Assembly (NCBI GenBank): GCA_024195585.1
Contig: SWBL01000010.1
Location: 1 to 64,000, forward strand
Length of the DNA stretch: 64,000 nucleotides
Reading direction: 5' to 3'
Source of the DNA: Aureobasidium sp. EXF-3400
Lineage: Eukaryota > Ascomycota > Dothideomycetes > Dothideales > Saccotheciaceae
Part shown: positions 54,849-64,000 of the stretch, one piece after another
How positions within the stretch are numbered: position 1 is the first letter of the stretch
Layout of the letters: the number at the start of each line of letters is the position of its first letter
Notes under the pieces: generated by a model
What the model was told of the DNA's origin: nothing
What the model saw: only the letters and a program-made list of their open reading frames with translations
Databases searched by the model: none
Position numbers and translations under genes: made by a program

Positions 54849-55812
54849 ATTTGACATGATACCCCAGGGGCAGGAGTTTGCTTTTCAAGGCGTTAGTAGT
54901 CTTTTGGAAATGGTGGATTGGACGCTTGTACGTGTAAAATGAATTGAGCTTCTATGCTCTATCTTTCTGGCAATGATGGCTGAGCTGGTCTTTCTTGAAA
55001 GAGCACGTCAAAAATGAGTTCACTCAACCTAGCAGTTGTAATTCTATTGTATTATTATATTCTTGCTTTTCTCCCGCTCCTCATCTCATGTTCTTTGACC
55101 TTGTGCGCTATATCCATGTCTGCTACTATTAGCCGGCTCTGGTATCCGTATGTGTGTGTGTGTGTGTGTGTGTGGTCACAGAATGGTGGTTCTGAAGGAG
55201 ATCATGCGGACAAGTTCGCACGACGAGGCTCAGAAATTGCCAGGTGCAGCCAACAAGTTCTGGATTGCCTGCCGAGAATGCCCGTCTTACTTTCTCTCTC
55301 CACCACAACGCTATACAATCTTGACAAGCTTCTGTGAACAGCCGCGAAATGCACCCTCTCTCCTACTGAAATTGACGACACAAAAAAACATACGGACCAC
55401 CAGCTAGAAAACGTTGTGTCTTCCCTCTTCCGTACTCTTGGATGTCAACAGGTCCAGGAATCACACTCAGTATACTGCTTCCCTGCGGAAGACCAACGAC
55501 CCAGCACGACATCGAATCAAGCATCCGCATACATGCACAAGCGAGAGCCGCATCAAAACACCACAGGACACAACAATTAAGCCTACTAACTTGGCACGCA
55601 CGACACGGCCAAAATTCCTGATGATGGAACACGGAAACTTTCTGGTAAAACACTCTCGAACTGTGTATCTTCTTGGTCTTTCTGCCGGGTCCGAATACAT
55701 TTTGCATCAAGAGTTGCATTCTCAGCCGTCGCGTCGGCAATATTGTGGAGTATATATATGATACTGTTCGAAAACCTGGCATCCAACAGCCACAGAAAGC
55801 ACAGCTTTCACA
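54849..55812. other. Intergenic: spt20 3' UTR to tRNA-Asn
   Basis: It contains a TG dinucleotide repeat at 55151-55174. The rest holds no recognised gene; a 192-codon minus-strand frame at 55363-55941 crosses the tRNA and is not called. Confidence 0.5.
55151..55174. repeat. (TG)12 microsatellite
   Basis: Twelve uninterrupted TG units, preceded by GTA and followed by TGGTCACA. Confidence 0.95.
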
Positions 55813-55908
55813 TCTTCCGTGGCGCAATTGGCTAGCGCGTTCGACTGTTAGATTTGCTTCGGCATATCGGCTATCGAGAGGTTGACAGTTCAAGCCTGTC
55901 CGGGAGAG
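55813..55908 (+). tRNA. tRNA-Asn (anticodon GTT) with 22-nt intron
   Basis: Acceptor stem TCTTCCG/CGGGAGA (one G-T pair), D-arm GCGC...GCGC with loop AATTGGCTA, and T-arm GACAG-TTCAAGC-CTGTC. The anticodon stem is TTCGA/TCGAG. The loop reads C-T-GTT-A, then an intron at 55851-55872, then A38. Mature length is 74 and the discriminator is G, as usual for tRNA-Asn. The intron sits at the canonical position after base 37. A T run right after the gene (55912-55917) is the RNA polymerase III terminator. Confidence 0.9.
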
Positions 55909-56445
55909 CTTCTTTTTTGTTTTTGCTCGTGGGGCTGGCATGAGGAGAAGAAACAGGAACAGGACCTTGTGGAGGAGTTTGATCTCATTTTTGGCTCTGT
56001 CTAGAGCTCAGTTTTACTATAAAACATGTGCTTCTTCTGATGGCAGTTCGCAAAGCCTAGTTCCGAAACTTGGATCATTCCGATGATAGTTGCTATGGTG
56101 GTGACCCTGTTCCGGTCAACCACATATTATTGTGGCATCAAAGAGGATCGTATTAATGATACACAGGTTCAAAATGATTGGCATGAATAGTTTACATCCA
56201 AAGAACGGCTTGTGCTGATGTAAAAGTTGTAGGGGAATGCTAACCATTTTGCTGGAGCAACATGTACTAAATTATCATTTGTAAAGCCCATAACATTTGT
56301 GCTACAACTGTGGCTGGTTGGTCTTTCTGCCTTCACTCGCAGCATCTACTAAACGATAGCACAAAACAGTGCAACATGGCTCGCCATTGTCTTTCTTCCT
56401 GAGCGTAGATCCTGCGTGGGTGTATACCAAAAAGATAAAAAGACA
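55909..56445. other. Intergenic between two tRNA genes
   Basis: About 540 bases of A/T-rich sequence, starting with the pol III terminator of tRNA-Asn. No coding potential. No solo LTR or TIR was recognised, although tRNA neighbourhoods are common insertion sites. Confidence 0.45.
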
Positions 56446-56536
56446 TGCTCATGCTGGGGATCGAACCCAGGATCTTCTCTGTACCAAGAGCAGTAAGCTA
56501 TGTGAGAGAGATGTCATACCACTAGACCACACGAGC
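56446..56536 (-). tRNA. tRNA-Val (anticodon CAC) with 19-nt intron
   Basis: On the minus strand: acceptor stem GCTCGTG/CATGAGC, D-arm with loop containing TAGTGGTAT, anticodon stem TCTCT/AGAGA, loop C-T-CAC-A then C38, and T-arm CTGGG-TTCGATC-CCCAG. The intron at 56482-56500 follows base 37. Mature length is 72 and the discriminator is A, as expected for valine. A CTC (Glu) reading was considered, but it does not place T at position 33 with a paired stem. Confidence 0.87.
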
Positions 56537-57956
56537 GTGATGCATTAAATTTTGAGTCTCAGGAAAAATGTCCCAACAGCCGGCTGTCCACACTGAGCAG
56601 TAAGCCTCTGGAGCAAAAATCATCGTTGACGATGCTGAACTATGTGATGTAAACAGTGCAATGAGTATCAGTAAACATAGGGTTATTCATCGACAGACAG
56701 AAGTGCCTCAGCTATCTTGGGGTGAACAGGACGACTCGCGAGATACTAGCGCATTCGATTCATGTCCTTTGGTAAGCGTCATAGGGTCTGCCCATGGACT
56801 AAGCCACGAGAAGGGGCAGGGGTCGCGTTAACAAGAGGGATCGAGGGTGGTACGAGATGGTCGACCTTTTGAGGGCAGGCAGAGAACAGATCCGACACAA
56901 CCGGGTCCGAGTTTCGGTAGACGACTTGGCTTTGAAGGCGGTGTCTGCTATTGTCATCCGAAAAAGATTTCTGGCAGCCTAACAAAAGTTCGTAGCAACC
57001 GCAAAAAGAGAGACCATTGAGAATGCTAGACCACGAAGAGACTATCGACGAGCTATTTCAGGCTGTCTCCGATGTAAAAGCGAATCACTGATAACAAAGC
57101 AGAGCTGTAGGGTACGTAACAGCCAATTCTTGGGACAGAAAAATGCCGAGAAACACAGGCAAGCGGTATGTACGTCGGACGCGTCTCGATGCACCATTCA
57201 GCCTTATGTTTCTCAAACTCATAGATCCTTGCTGGATGCACGATCATCCGAGTCGTCTTCATGATTGAGATCAGGTTTTTTGATGGATGTTTGTGCATGC
57301 CCACCTAATTTTCGATAGTTAGCTGGTTAGGTAGAGCTTGGCATGGATGTCCGCTCCGCAGCCGTTAGGTAGGGTTGATCGGGCTCTGCGGGCCATGCAG
57401 CCACTTCGCTCTTCTCCCGGGCCTTATAGCACAGACCATGTAGATGATGCATGTGAAAGGAAAAGCTTGAGATCTGAGCAAGCACCAGCATTAGCGGCAG
57501 CAGCAACCCAAGACGTGACCTTGAGGAACAAGAGGTAGATTGATTGGGGTGATCGGATGTGGTTGATCGGATCGCGATATCGCCTGTCCAGCGGTCCGCG
57601 GCGGTTAGCACAATAAATAGCTGTAGACTCATCGTCGCGGAAGTCCCGGACAGCACGGTCGCCGATGCTGTATGACTATGCGGTCATTCGATCGCATTTC
57701 TAATCCGTACGGTGTTCAGGTCTGTTCTTCCTTATTTACACATGCCATCTTCTTCGGACCTTCGTTTGCTTCACGTCAAATAGTTGACTTGGCCACTCAC
57801 GCGCGCCTGGAGTCGCTGCTTCTGTGGACAATCAGACAGACCTTTTCCGAGCTGGTCTCTTTCTCATACATCTGCATATCCCCGAATCGACTCGCCCTCT
57901 GTTTAGCAAACATCACCCAACATCGAATCAAACATACCACTTCAAATACAACCACA
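56537..57956. other. Intergenic, 1.4 kb upstream of the four-helix protein gene
   Basis: No exon of a known family, RNA gene or repeat was found. The last 250 bases before 57957 are pyrimidine-rich on the plus strand, as in other promoters here. Confidence 0.45.
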
Positions 57957-58787
57957 ATGGGCGCAACTTGCGATACTGCGAGGTAAGCGAGCTCTGCTAT
58001 CCTAGCTTGCTGGAAACGCTATTGACAGCATTGAGCAGGGCACTTAGCATGGTCGTCTCCTCACTCATCCTGATATACCATGCCACAACAGCATATCTAT
58101 GCACGTTTCTCACTAGCGACCCGCTGTATATGTCCTTCAGTGTGACTGCATATGCCTGGTATGGCTGTGCCTTGGCTATGCTAGGAATTTACGGATCGTA
58201 TAAGGTATTTTCAAATATATAACTCTAACCTTATCACTGCTAACTTCACATAGAAATCGTCGACACACCTGACAATCTTCTCCAACCATCTACTCATAGA
58301 CACGGTTCTCTCGCTCGTTCCTAAAATCGGTCTCGTCTATCTCTTTTACGATGTTACTGCCGATCTCTGCTTCACCAGTAAACTCAACACGTCATTCTGG
58401 TTTCCTTCCACCACCGCGGATCTGCACGGTCCCGGGCGCGTCATCCAAACTTCATCCACCGAACAGACCCTTGGTGCGAGTATCAAGGCACGCCGTCACT
58501 GCGAGACGGAAGTCCTCATAGCTCAAATTGCCTTTGGTGCTGTTCTCGCCTTCTGGACAATTGCTCAGTGGGGCATGGGGTTGAGCGTGCGCCGATATGC
58601 TCTCAGGCTAGAATTGCAAAACTACACCACCGAACAATGCAATGAGCGCATGGACGAAGAGAAGAGGTTCCACGAGGATGAAAGATTTGCGGATGACTAT
58701 CAGAGTCCTGTCGAACCTGTCCAGCAATGGGCATGCTTTGAGAAAGACAGTACTACCATCATTGAGGTTGCTGAAAAGCCCTCCTGA
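57957..58787 (+). CDS. Unrecognised small membrane protein with four helices
   Basis: Exons 57957-57982, 58039-58204 and 58254-58787 (introns 56 and 49 bp; the first exon is 26 bp) encode 241 residues. I do not recognise the family. Hydrophobic helices are seen at MVVSSLILIYHATTAYLCTF, YMSFSVTAYAWYGCALAMLG, LLIDTVLSLVPKIGLVYLFY and IAFGAVLAFWTIAQWGMGLS. Between helices 3 and 4 lies a loop with two Cys residues that could be lumenal or outside. The C-terminal 60 residues are acidic and hydrophilic, with a helix RYALRLELQNYTTEQCNERM after the last membrane span. The splice sites were chosen by frame and helix continuity. Function unknown. Confidence 0.7.
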
Positions 58788-59010
58788 TCACATCTCTCTT
58801 CTTCTTGACTTAGAAGTCTTCTACTCACCATGTATCTTGGACACGACAGAAGCGTTACGTCTTTCTTTTTCTTATGCATAACGCCAGCGATATATATACA
58901 TCATTTATTCACGCCGTCTTTTTTTCTCGACTCCACCTGGTCTTATTTCTAAAAGTATCTGGACTGGTAGCAGTGTAGAGCCGAAACTTCTATGCGTAAG
59001 ATCCTCCTCT

Positions 59011-59739
59011 CTAAATATCAGGTTTGGCAACCTTTGCATCTACAATGCGTGTATGACACCAAACGTCCCTCTTCCAACAAGTCTGACAAGATGTTTCACA
59101 ATCACACCTGCCCCAAGATAAAACGCCACCGCAATGCATACATGCTTCTTCCAGCGTCCAACCCTCCTCTGTCGCTTGATCCTCTCCGGTCACCCGTCTC
59201 TGAACAGTACGCTCAAATCTTCCATGATGCCATCTACACACTCGATTTTCCATCATGTCATCTTCGACTGGATTACCATCGGTATGCGCAGTACGTTGGT
59301 CTGGTACCCATGCGAATAGAGCAATAGGATACCAGCTCCGGCATATCACACAACACCTGCGTGCAGACTGCTCTTTCCCTTCCTCCATGGCAGTGAGAAT
59401 AGCTTGTCTCTCGCAACTGGTCAAGTCGTCTGGGTCTCGCTTTTTTGGCGTTGGAATTGCCGTAAACAGATCTCGACTACTGAGACGAAGGGAGATGAGT
59501 GAGTCGTATGGAAGGTGGGCAGGTAAGTGTAAGGCCAATATATCGAGGGGTAGCTGTAGTAGTGGAAAGACAGAATGTCGTTTGGAATGTTTGCGATGTT
59601 CTGGTAGAGACTTTGGCTGATAGGTGGTAACACGATCGTGTTTATGGTCGGCTCGATGGGTGCTAGTCGTTGGAGGAGGAAGAGATGTTGGATCGATGAT
59701 GGAGTGGCAGAGTGTGAGGAGCTCCGAGGGTAACCACAT
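59011..59739 (-). CDS. F-box-like protein with C-terminal Cys/His cluster
   Basis: A single frame of 242 residues. Residues about 57-95 (VFPLLQLPLDILALHLPAHL...SLISLRLSSRDLF) fit an F-box, which binds Skp1 in SCF ubiquitin ligases. The rest is rich in Cys, Trp and His: CCVICRSWYP, NRVCRWHHGRF, ACMHCGGVLSW and CDCETSCQTCWKR. These could bind zinc and serve for substrate recognition. Fungal F-box proteins of this layout are common and mostly uncharacterised. The first 55 residues are low-complexity. Whether an upstream exon exists is not clear. It converges with the four-helix protein gene. Confidence 0.68.
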   Translation of the reverse strand: MWLPSELLTLCHSIIDPTSLPPPTTSTHRADHKHDRVTTYQPKSLPEHRKHSKRHSVFPLLQLPLDILALHLPAHLPYDSLISLRLSSRDLFTAIPTPKKRDPDDLTSCERQAILTAMEEGKEQSARRCCVICRSWYPIALFAWVPDQRTAHTDGNPVEDDMMENRVCRWHHGRFERTVQRRVTGEDQATEEGWTLEEACMHCGGVLSWGRCDCETSCQTCWKRDVWCHTRIVDAKVAKPDI

Positions 59740-60974
59740 TGCTGCCGCTTTCCACCTCTATGCCGAATGTATGTATCTCTTCTGGTTCCTTGTCTGTAGA
59801 CGCTCTATATAACCGTCTTATTGCGGTTCTCGGACAAGACTTTGCGTCTGTAGTATCTTCGGCTGGGCAATTCGTCCGCGTTACTGTCGTCACAGATCCA
59901 AACACTTGCTGCAGCCAGAGCAGTTGCTATAGCCAACACAGAGACCAGAGTGAACATTTTGTTCAAGGTAGGGGCACCCTTATATAACTAGAAGCCCGTT
60001 TTGGAAGCGACTTTCCCTATGACGGATATTTGGTGATTTATGATGAAACAGGGTTCGAGCTTGTCCTCGTAGTGAAACCTGGATTTCCTCCAGCAGGGTC
60101 AATCTTGGCAACTGGGACTGGCGATTTGTTTTTCTTTGCGAGATGCTGGAAGTGAGTACAAGGGTACACCAGATGGTCTTTGTGGGGTGTAGTGCAGGAA
60201 TCGTCTCGAGTAAACAAGCAAAGCGCTTCGAAAATAAAAGGCACGAATCGCAATGCTCTATTTTCGAGAGAGTCGTTTGCTGCAATGCTTGCCTCTTATA
60301 TTGCTACGTGTTGTTGTCTTCATGACCATATGTTGTTCAGCTGCATCCCGCACCTGTAGACCACAGCCACGCAACCGCCGGCGCGTGACTAAAATCAACG
60401 CTATTCTCCTACTAATTTTATTCGACTTTAGTGTCATTCAAGTCCAGTTCGTTTTGGAGGTAAAATGACTGAGGTCACCACTCAGTCCAAATGTTTGTCT
60501 GCATGAAGCGTTTGATTCATTTTACTTGCCTTGATGTACCGGCCGTCACCCCGTGTTTTGTGTTCATGCAGGAGAGGCCTGGCTTCTGAGCCGCGACCAT
60601 CGTTCTCCTTTTACTTGTTACAAATATGTGTAGCTGTCTCTACTGTAGTTTTGGACTCGACTTCCAAAGTTCCACGTGCAAAAAGAGCGCTGACACAAAA
60701 TCGAGACAGGCTGCAGTGTGATACAAACCGCGTGACTGTAGCCTGGCCTTTGCTCCCAGGCTTCTATCTGCCGACTTGCAGTAAGCATATCATTGGTTTT
60801 GGGTCATCTGTAACGTGATTTGTAGTGCTAGAAGTACGTATCGAATAGAGCGGAATTTTTTGCTCTCGCCTTCTCATTTTACAGATGATAAGATCACACT
60901 CTCACACTCGATGTGATCATGGTCGCTTCCGACAGCGGGTGCTATCCACCGCATGTCTCCTTTCATCCATGTTT
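59740..60974. other. Intergenic, about 1.2 kb
   Basis: Between the F-box-like gene start and the OMA1 stop, both minus strand. A/T-rich with only short frames. Nothing recognised. Confidence 0.45.
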
Positions 60975-62203
60975 TTAGAAATGACGGAACGAGAACGTAT
61001 CGCGGAATTGTTCAGCTGTATCAATGTCAGTATACAGGACCCCCATCAAGTCTGGCAAGTCTACTTACCGTAGTCAGATATCTGGCCACAGCCACTCTGC
61101 TCCCTTTTCATTTCAGCATCGCCTAGCCATGACTGAATCTTCTCCATTCGATTGTGACTCGAAGGATGCGTGGATAGGAACTGTGGCGGAGCGCCCTCCT
61201 CGGCATCGTGCATGCGAGACCATAGTCCTACAGCAGCTGATGGATCATAGCAAGCTTCTGCCATCATCATCAGTCCAATATAGTCAGCCTCAGACTAAAG
61301 TCGCGGATTAGTTTGTAGACCTTGATGATATATTGAGAGGACCAGCATCACTCACCTCCTGTTTTCTGCTGCCAGGTCTCAGGAATGCCAGATCCACAAC
61401 CGTTCTAGTAATAAGATCTCCAATGTCTCCCATTTGCAACAGCAACGATGCAACTAATGCGACAGGCAGAAAGACAACGTAAGAGCTCATCCGCTCAGCA
61501 GAATGATGAGCGACATTGTGAGCAATTTCATGTCCTAGCACTGCAGCGAGTCCTGCTTCGTTTTGGGTAACCTCAAGGATGCCGGAAAAGACAAAGACTT
61601 TTCCGCCCGGGATTACGAAGGCATTCTTCTGCTCGTCTTGGATAACATGCACTTCCCAGTTGTTGGTTTCTGCCGGGAGTCCAGAGTGAGGAATCAGCCG
61701 GTCCAAGACGCGTTGGACGAGTCTGTGTTGAGGATGCGATGGAGGTAGGATATTGCCTTTGTATTGCTCGACGACTTGTTGGTACAGCTCTTGACCAGAT
61801 TGCTGCTCTGTGCTGGCAGAGACGATGTTGAAGCGCCTACGACCGGAGACCTGTATAATAGCTTAGTATCATGATCACTTCCATACCTCAATCTTCACTG
61901 CGCGCAAGGGAAGGAACTTACTGGCACGACTTCCAAGTTATACGCATAAAACCCAGCGCACACGCTAGCTATGCCGCCAGCCTCGTAGTAGAATGTGGGC
62001 CTTGCGTGCCATCGCTTGTACAGCCCGCTCGCCTGCTGAAACCGCGAGTACTGGTAGCCTCCTCGGCGAAAGCCATTGCCATTGCCATATGATCTCTTTT
62101 GCCAACCGTTGCTTCCATTGTTCTTCAACCCTTGGAATATTGTTTGTCTAGGCGTTGAGCGGAGAGCGGGATTCGCACTGAAGAAAATCCGCGCTGTCGC
62201 CAT
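60975..62203 (-). CDS. oma1: Mitochondrial metalloendopeptidase OMA1
   Basis: Exons 62203-61922, 61850-61356, 61294-61069 and 61015-60975 encode 347 residues. The start MATARIFFSANPALRSTPRQ and the following Arg/Gly-rich stretch form a mitochondrial presequence. A membrane span (FYYEAGGIASVCAGFYAYNL) follows. The M48 peptidase domain has NAFVIPGGKVFVFSGIL, the zinc motif HEIAH in GHEIAHNVAHHSAERMS, a hydrophobic segment, and the third ligand in SEADYIGLMMMAEACYDP. THPSSHNRM closes the core. OMA1 degrades inner-membrane proteins when mitochondria lose potential and processes Mgm1/OPA1-type substrates. The last exon (41 bp) replaces a read-through end and supplies the usual tail AEQFRDTF. Introns are 71, 61 and 53 bp. 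Confidence 0.92.
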
Positions 62204-62596
62204 GGTTGCGCGTGATTTTGAACGATTTCACAGGAAGCAATAGGCGGAGAAGTATGGGGATATGAAGTCTCGAAAGTGCGAACGATGTGTTGAATATATG
62301 ACAGTTTGTCCCTTGCGTGATGTTTGCTTGACGCGGTACGGTATAAGATGACGACGCAGATCTGTCACGTTTTGTCGAGTCAGCCTAAACCTCAACTCAA
62401 AAACCTTATATTCACCACCAACGTCCTCGAACTTGGCAGCGAATACGAGGTGAATTATAGGCAGGGTTCAAGGCAGTTTCCGTCATCATTGTGCATGGTG
62501 CTAGATTGACCCGTCTTGTGGCGGTAGCAGATACTCATCACCAGTGACTTGTCGGATACAGAAGATCATTTCGATGTGTACCTGAGACTCCCATAG
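62204..62596. other. Intergenic between OMA1 and mannosyltransferase genes
   Basis: About 390 bases. It holds the oma1 promoter and the 3' UTR of the mannosyltransferase gene. Nothing else seen. Confidence 0.5.
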
Positions 62597-64000
62597 CTAT
62601 CTTTCAGCACTCGGCACCTCCACAGCTTCGTTGAACCATTCCCTCATCTCATCACCCTCACCAAGGACAAGCAGTTTCCTACTTCCACAAAACCCCCCTG
62701 GAAGCGCGGTTCTCGTAACGTTCCTGTACCCACCAGACATGTTACTAGTCGTCATCCATGCAGCATCATCGTACTCCCAAACTATATCTTCGTATTGCTG
62801 CCCGACTTCTTGTATTCTCCTAGGATTCTTCGTCGGGAGACCGAGGCTCACGCCTAGCATTTTCTGGATTGGAGAGAACAAGCGTTCGAACCGTCGACTA
62901 AGGCGGAGGAAAGAAAGTGTTCCGCTGCTATATGCGACTCGAATGTAAGGATTTAGGTAGATGTCAGTCGACAGCGAGCCTGAACGGTTGACAGCTGCTT
63001 CAATGTCGGCGTGGATCAAACAGCATTCGCTCGCATCCCAAAAAGTGTCAGCCGAAGCTCGAAAACGGATCGGTGGTATTATGTTGGGTATGAGTGTTGA
63101 GCCTTCTGCGATTTCTTGATTGAAGGATGTTGCATTGGCGACACCAGAATCAACGTCTATACCACCTGGCTGGAACCATCTCGCGTCAAAGGCCACCATG
63201 CCGCCCCAGCAGCTTCGCACCTTTACGGCGTCTTTCTGGTCGAGCACATCTCTCCGGCTCTTCGTGTTACTCGCATCACTGAACCACGGATATATGGGCA
63301 CGCCCATACGATTTCCCTGATCATCTCTCGTTGCAAAAGTGTCGTAGTATTTGAAAGGGTCGATGAAGTCGGCTGCACATGCAGCATGGTACTTGGCCTT
63401 GCCGGTCTTGTCGACATTGGTCGAGAATATGAGATTTGCTGCATCGATGGGATCAAAAACGACATCATTAGTGTAGAGCAGCTTATCGAAGTGCACTGAA
63501 TACGCGGATGACTCTGGATCTTCCAAAGGTGCCAATGCACGATTGCGGACATGAGCGAGGAACTCAATACGCTTGAGCTTCTTTTGACCGTTCGGAAGCG
63601 TTATGTGCGGTAAAGCCGCGCGATCAACATGTCCTGCAACCAGCGAAGAGTTACCTGTGGACTAGTCAGTTATGAAGGATAGCAACCCTTGTATTGACCC
63701 ACAGCTAACTCGCTTTGAGAAGTGCTTCAGGGAAGTTCTCGCCAAGCTGTCTGGATCATCTTCGAAGACACTGAGAAACACGTTCTCCGGTCCTAGTAAA
63801 TCTATGAGATCGAGTAGATTCTGCGCCCACGGCCCAGATGCAAGTCTGCCTTGCTTATCGTAGATACTGCTTGCAATGAATATCTTCTCATTGTGAATAT
63901 TGATACGGCCAGGGTCTGTTGAGATCAAAGCGTGTGCACGTAGAACATCGTAATGATGCGGAGGATGCGAATAGGAAGGGTAGAGAACAGCGACGAGCAG
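62597..64000 (-). CDS. CMT1/CAP59-family mannosyltransferase, 5' end missing
   Basis: The exons seen are 64000-63703 (cut by the window edge) and 63654-62597, joined by a 48-bp intron with donor GTGGGT. About 450 residues are visible. Motifs are VLYPSYSHPPHHYDVLR, INIHNEKIFIASSIYD, LIDLLGPENVFLSVFEDD, ITLPNGQKKLKRIEFLAHVRNRAL, LLYTNDVVFDPIDAANLI with a metal-binding DxxxD, KYHAACAADFIDPFKYYDTF and SCWGGMVAFDARWF. These define the cryptococcal mannosyltransferase (alpha-1,3) family, found across ascomycetes as Golgi type II proteins of the cell-wall or glycan pathways. The N-terminal anchor lies outside the window. The donor was chosen because it gives the conserved SCNSSLV join. Confidence 0.88.

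Noticed and set aside
55363..55941. A 192-codon minus-strand frame
   Set aside because: It runs straight through the tRNA-Asn gene and has no recognisable domain.
1..64000. Transposon, CRISPR array, secondary-metabolite cluster or viral insertion
   Set aside because: No transposase, reverse transcriptase, long terminal repeats, spacer array, PKS/NRPS or viral gene was found on either strand.

Overview
The window is nuclear DNA from a filamentous ascomycete (Pezizomycotina; a Dothideomycete is my impression, but the sequence alone does not settle it). Genes sit on both strands at about one per 2.3 kb. Most are broken by 44-60 bp GT-AG introns with CTAAC/CTGAC-like branch points. The set is eukaryotic housekeeping: SAGA and TFIID subunits, SRP, Atg27, Est1/SMG7, cleavage factor Ysh1, and tRNAs with introns. 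No operons, phage, transposon or CRISPR array was seen. Exon coordinates were worked out by hand from splice signals and reading frame, and every multi-exon model below closes in frame.

Left third (1-24.7 kb): the 5' end of ribosomal protein S18 runs off the left edge. Then come an intracellular GH13 alpha-amylase, a large Rho-GEF-like protein, an EBP-type sterol isomerase-like membrane protein, ATG27, SEC65 (SRP19), SCS7 (fatty-acid 2-hydroxylase), an RBM39-like splicing factor with three RRMs, an unrecognised 573-residue protein and a PHD-finger protein.

Middle (24.7-46.7 kb): a DHA1-type MFS drug/polyamine transporter with unusually long introns, YSH1 (CPSF73) head-to-head with TAF4, a ZNF511-like zinc-finger protein, an Est1/Ebs1/SMG7 protein, a carnosine N-methyltransferase-like enzyme, a proteasome chaperone 4-like protein, an AP endonuclease, a class III aminotransferase with a GC-AG intron, and a LAMMER kinase.

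Right third (46.7-64 kb): SUR2 (sphinganine C4-hydroxylase), an intracellular LysM protein with a Cys-rich N-terminus, a kelch protein, SPT20 (SAGA), intron-containing tRNA-Asn(GTT) and tRNA-Val(CAC), an unrecognised four-helix membrane protein, an F-box-like protein, OMA1 and a CMT1/CAP59-type mannosyltransferase cut by the right edge.

Functional links are loose. SCS7 and SUR2 both hydroxylate ceramide precursors, and several genes act in mRNA transcription or processing (TAF4, SPT20, YSH1, RBM39, LAMMER kinase, Est1/SMG7). Nine head-to-head gene pairs share short upstream regions. I found no convincing new multi-gene system. The most interesting items are at splicing level: a GC-AG intron, an in-frame removable kinase segment, and a transporter intron able to form two mutually exclusive hairpins.
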